In this document: one piece after another, positions 63,297-64,000 of the stretch
How the letters are laid out: each line of letters starts with the position of its first letter
Position numbering within the stretch: position 1 is the first letter of the stretch
Source of the DNA: Ruegeria arenilitoris
GTDB lineage: Bacteria > Pseudomonadota > Alphaproteobacteria > Rhodobacterales > Rhodobacteraceae
Length of the DNA stretch: 64,000 nucleotides
Reading direction: 5' to 3'
Assembly: GCF_013035425.1 (NCBI RefSeq)
Contig: NZ_WQHX01000004.1
Span: 1 to 64,000 of the forward strand
Program-made: the position numbers and the translations under genes
Notes under the pieces: generated by a model
Database searches by the model: none
Told to the model about the DNA's origin: nothing
Seen by the model: only the letters and a program-made list of their open reading frames with translations

Positions 63297-63724
63297 AGAA
63301 CACCGATCTCGGCAAGTGCGCGGTTCAAGTCATCCGGCAAGGTATCGTCTGTTGATCTGGACTTGGGAAGGTCGGCAGGCGTGTCTTCAGGTTTGAGGTA
63401 ACGCCAGCCCTGAAACGGTCGCTTCAATGCGTTTTGAGTGCGGTGTATCTTGGGGTCAAGAATGATCGCGCAACGGCGGATACCATCGTCGCCCCTGACC
63501 TCGTCCAAACGAAGTATGCGTTGACGGCACTGGACAGTGCCTTTGATCACCCAATAGATTGATCCGCCATTAAGAATCTCGGATTCGCGCTTGGGCCACA
63601 TGCGGGTTACGTGGCGCGGTAAACCGTCTGGGTAAAGAGGCTTACGGCTGTCCTGCCAAGCCATCAGCGTGTCAACACTCTCTGATCCGACAGATAGTTT
63701 TATGAGATTTACGTACTTATCCAC
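63293..63724 (-). CDS. DUF1489 family protein
   Basis: 143 residues from GTG 63724. VNLIKLSVGSESVDTLMAWQ, TRMWPKRESEILNGGSIYWV, VQCRQRI and the closing GWRYLKPEDTPADL fit the alphaproteobacterial DUF1489 family (lysophospholipase-unrelated, function unknown). The start codon lies inside a sequence identical to a DnaA box (TTATCCACA, 63717-63725). It converges with hisG. Confidence 0.85.
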   Translation of the reverse strand: MDKYVNLIKLSVGSESVDTLMAWQDSRKPLYPDGLPRHVTRMWPKRESEILNGGSIYWVIKGTVQCRQRILRLDEVRGDDGIRRCAIILDPKIHRTQNALKRPFQGWRYLKPEDTPADLPKSRSTDDTLPDDLNRALAEIGVL

Positions 63725-63768
63725 AGCTTTCCCACAGAGTCGTCCCTAAGCCCATCTTCATATTGTAG

Positions 63769-63790
63769 CTTGATGAACGCTGTCATCAAG
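63769..63790. promoter_or_regulatory. Inverted repeat upstream of nrdJ
   Basis: CTTGATGA (63769-63776) and TCATCAAG (63783-63790) are perfect reverse complements around ACGCTG, 64 bases before the nrdJ start, in the divergent gap with DUF1489. It is a candidate operator or attenuator. It does not match the NrdR box. Confidence 0.4.
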
Positions 63791-63853
63791 GTGTTGTGGT
63801 AAGGGTGCGATTTAGGGTATCCTGTATTTCTCTTTCAAGACAAGGAATCACCA

Positions 63854-64000
63854 ATGAGCCGCTTTGCCGCCCCCATCGCCGAGCAGATCTGGGACATGAA
63901 ATACCGTTTCAAGAAGGCGGATGGAACGCCCATTGATCTAACAGTCGAAGACAGTTGGCGGCGCATCGCTCGGGATTTGGCGCGAGTGGAAAAAGACCCG
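63854..64000 (+). CDS. nrdJ: B12-dependent (class II) ribonucleotide reductase, N-terminal part
   Basis: Only the first 49 codons are inside the window: MSRFAAPIAEQIWDMKYRFK and DGTPIDLTVEDSWRRIARDL. This opening is characteristic of the long adenosylcobalamin-dependent ribonucleoside-diphosphate reductase of Rhodobacteraceae. AAGGA lies eight bases upstream of the ATG. The gene continues past 64000. Confidence 0.85.
   Translation, partial: MSRFAAPIAEQIWDMKYRFKKADGTPIDLTVEDSWRRIARDLARVEKDP

Noticed and set aside
63717..63725. Replication origin
   Set aside because: Only one DnaA box seen, no AT-rich unwinding region and no dnaA gene nearby.

Overview
The window looks like chromosome from a marine alphaproteobacterium of the Rhodobacteraceae (Roseobacter group). 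The evidence is the combination of a short HisG with a HisZ partner, xanthine dehydrogenase genes (xdhABC) joined to a BMP-type purine/nucleoside ABC transporter, a DUF1489 gene beside a class II (B12-dependent) ribonucleotide reductase, SlyX, and a dimethylglycine-dehydrogenase-like flavoenzyme. No database search was possible; family calls rest on motifs read by eye.

Layout. 1-2.2 kb: remnant of an amidohydrolase gene and a flavin monooxygenase with an N-terminal SnoaL-like domain. 2.3-36.8 kb: an accessory region framed and interrupted by three copies of one cassette (about 2.5-5.0, 27.5-30.0 and 34.2-36.8 kb). Each cassette encodes, in overlapping order, a small DUF3489 helix-turn-helix protein, a DUF2924 protein and a large serine recombinase. 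Each also carries the same non-coding left leader (a GC-rich hairpin between GGTACTG and CAGTAC) and the same right-end motif (AAACTCGTACCG-like). Between copies 1 and 2 lie many exported or membrane proteins: several outer-membrane beta-barrels, a CDF-like transporter, a phospholipase-D lipoprotein, an MscS channel, two AraC regulators, a secreted amidohydrolase cluster and a possible ADP-ribosyltransferase-like protein. Several are in paralogous pairs. Between copies 2 and 3 are 21-bp iterons, a ParB/DNA-methyltransferase gene broken exactly before its catalytic motif and fused to a broken chaC, and a Cache-domain class III nucleotide cyclase. A tRNA-Gln(TTG) gene marks the right edge.

37-64 kb: ordinary backbone in tight operons. 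Genes are a hydroxyacid dehydrogenase, an FAD-linked D-lactate/glycolate oxidase and a dimethylglycine-dehydrogenase-like enzyme; a DAO-family oxidase with a DUF938 methyltransferase; the operon xdhA-xdhB-xdhC-ABC ATPase-permease-permease-BMP binding protein, which should take up a purine or nucleoside and oxidise the base; dnaE; two small exported proteins; a GFA protein; slyX; hisS-hisZ-hisG; DUF1489; and the start of nrdJ.

The most interesting material is the thrice-repeated recombinase cassette with its non-coding ends. Next are the ParB-methyltransferase/chaC junction beside the iterons, the shared TAAYAGTTTG boxes around an AraC gene, a frameshifted membrane protein, and a paralogue whose expected start codon is ATA.
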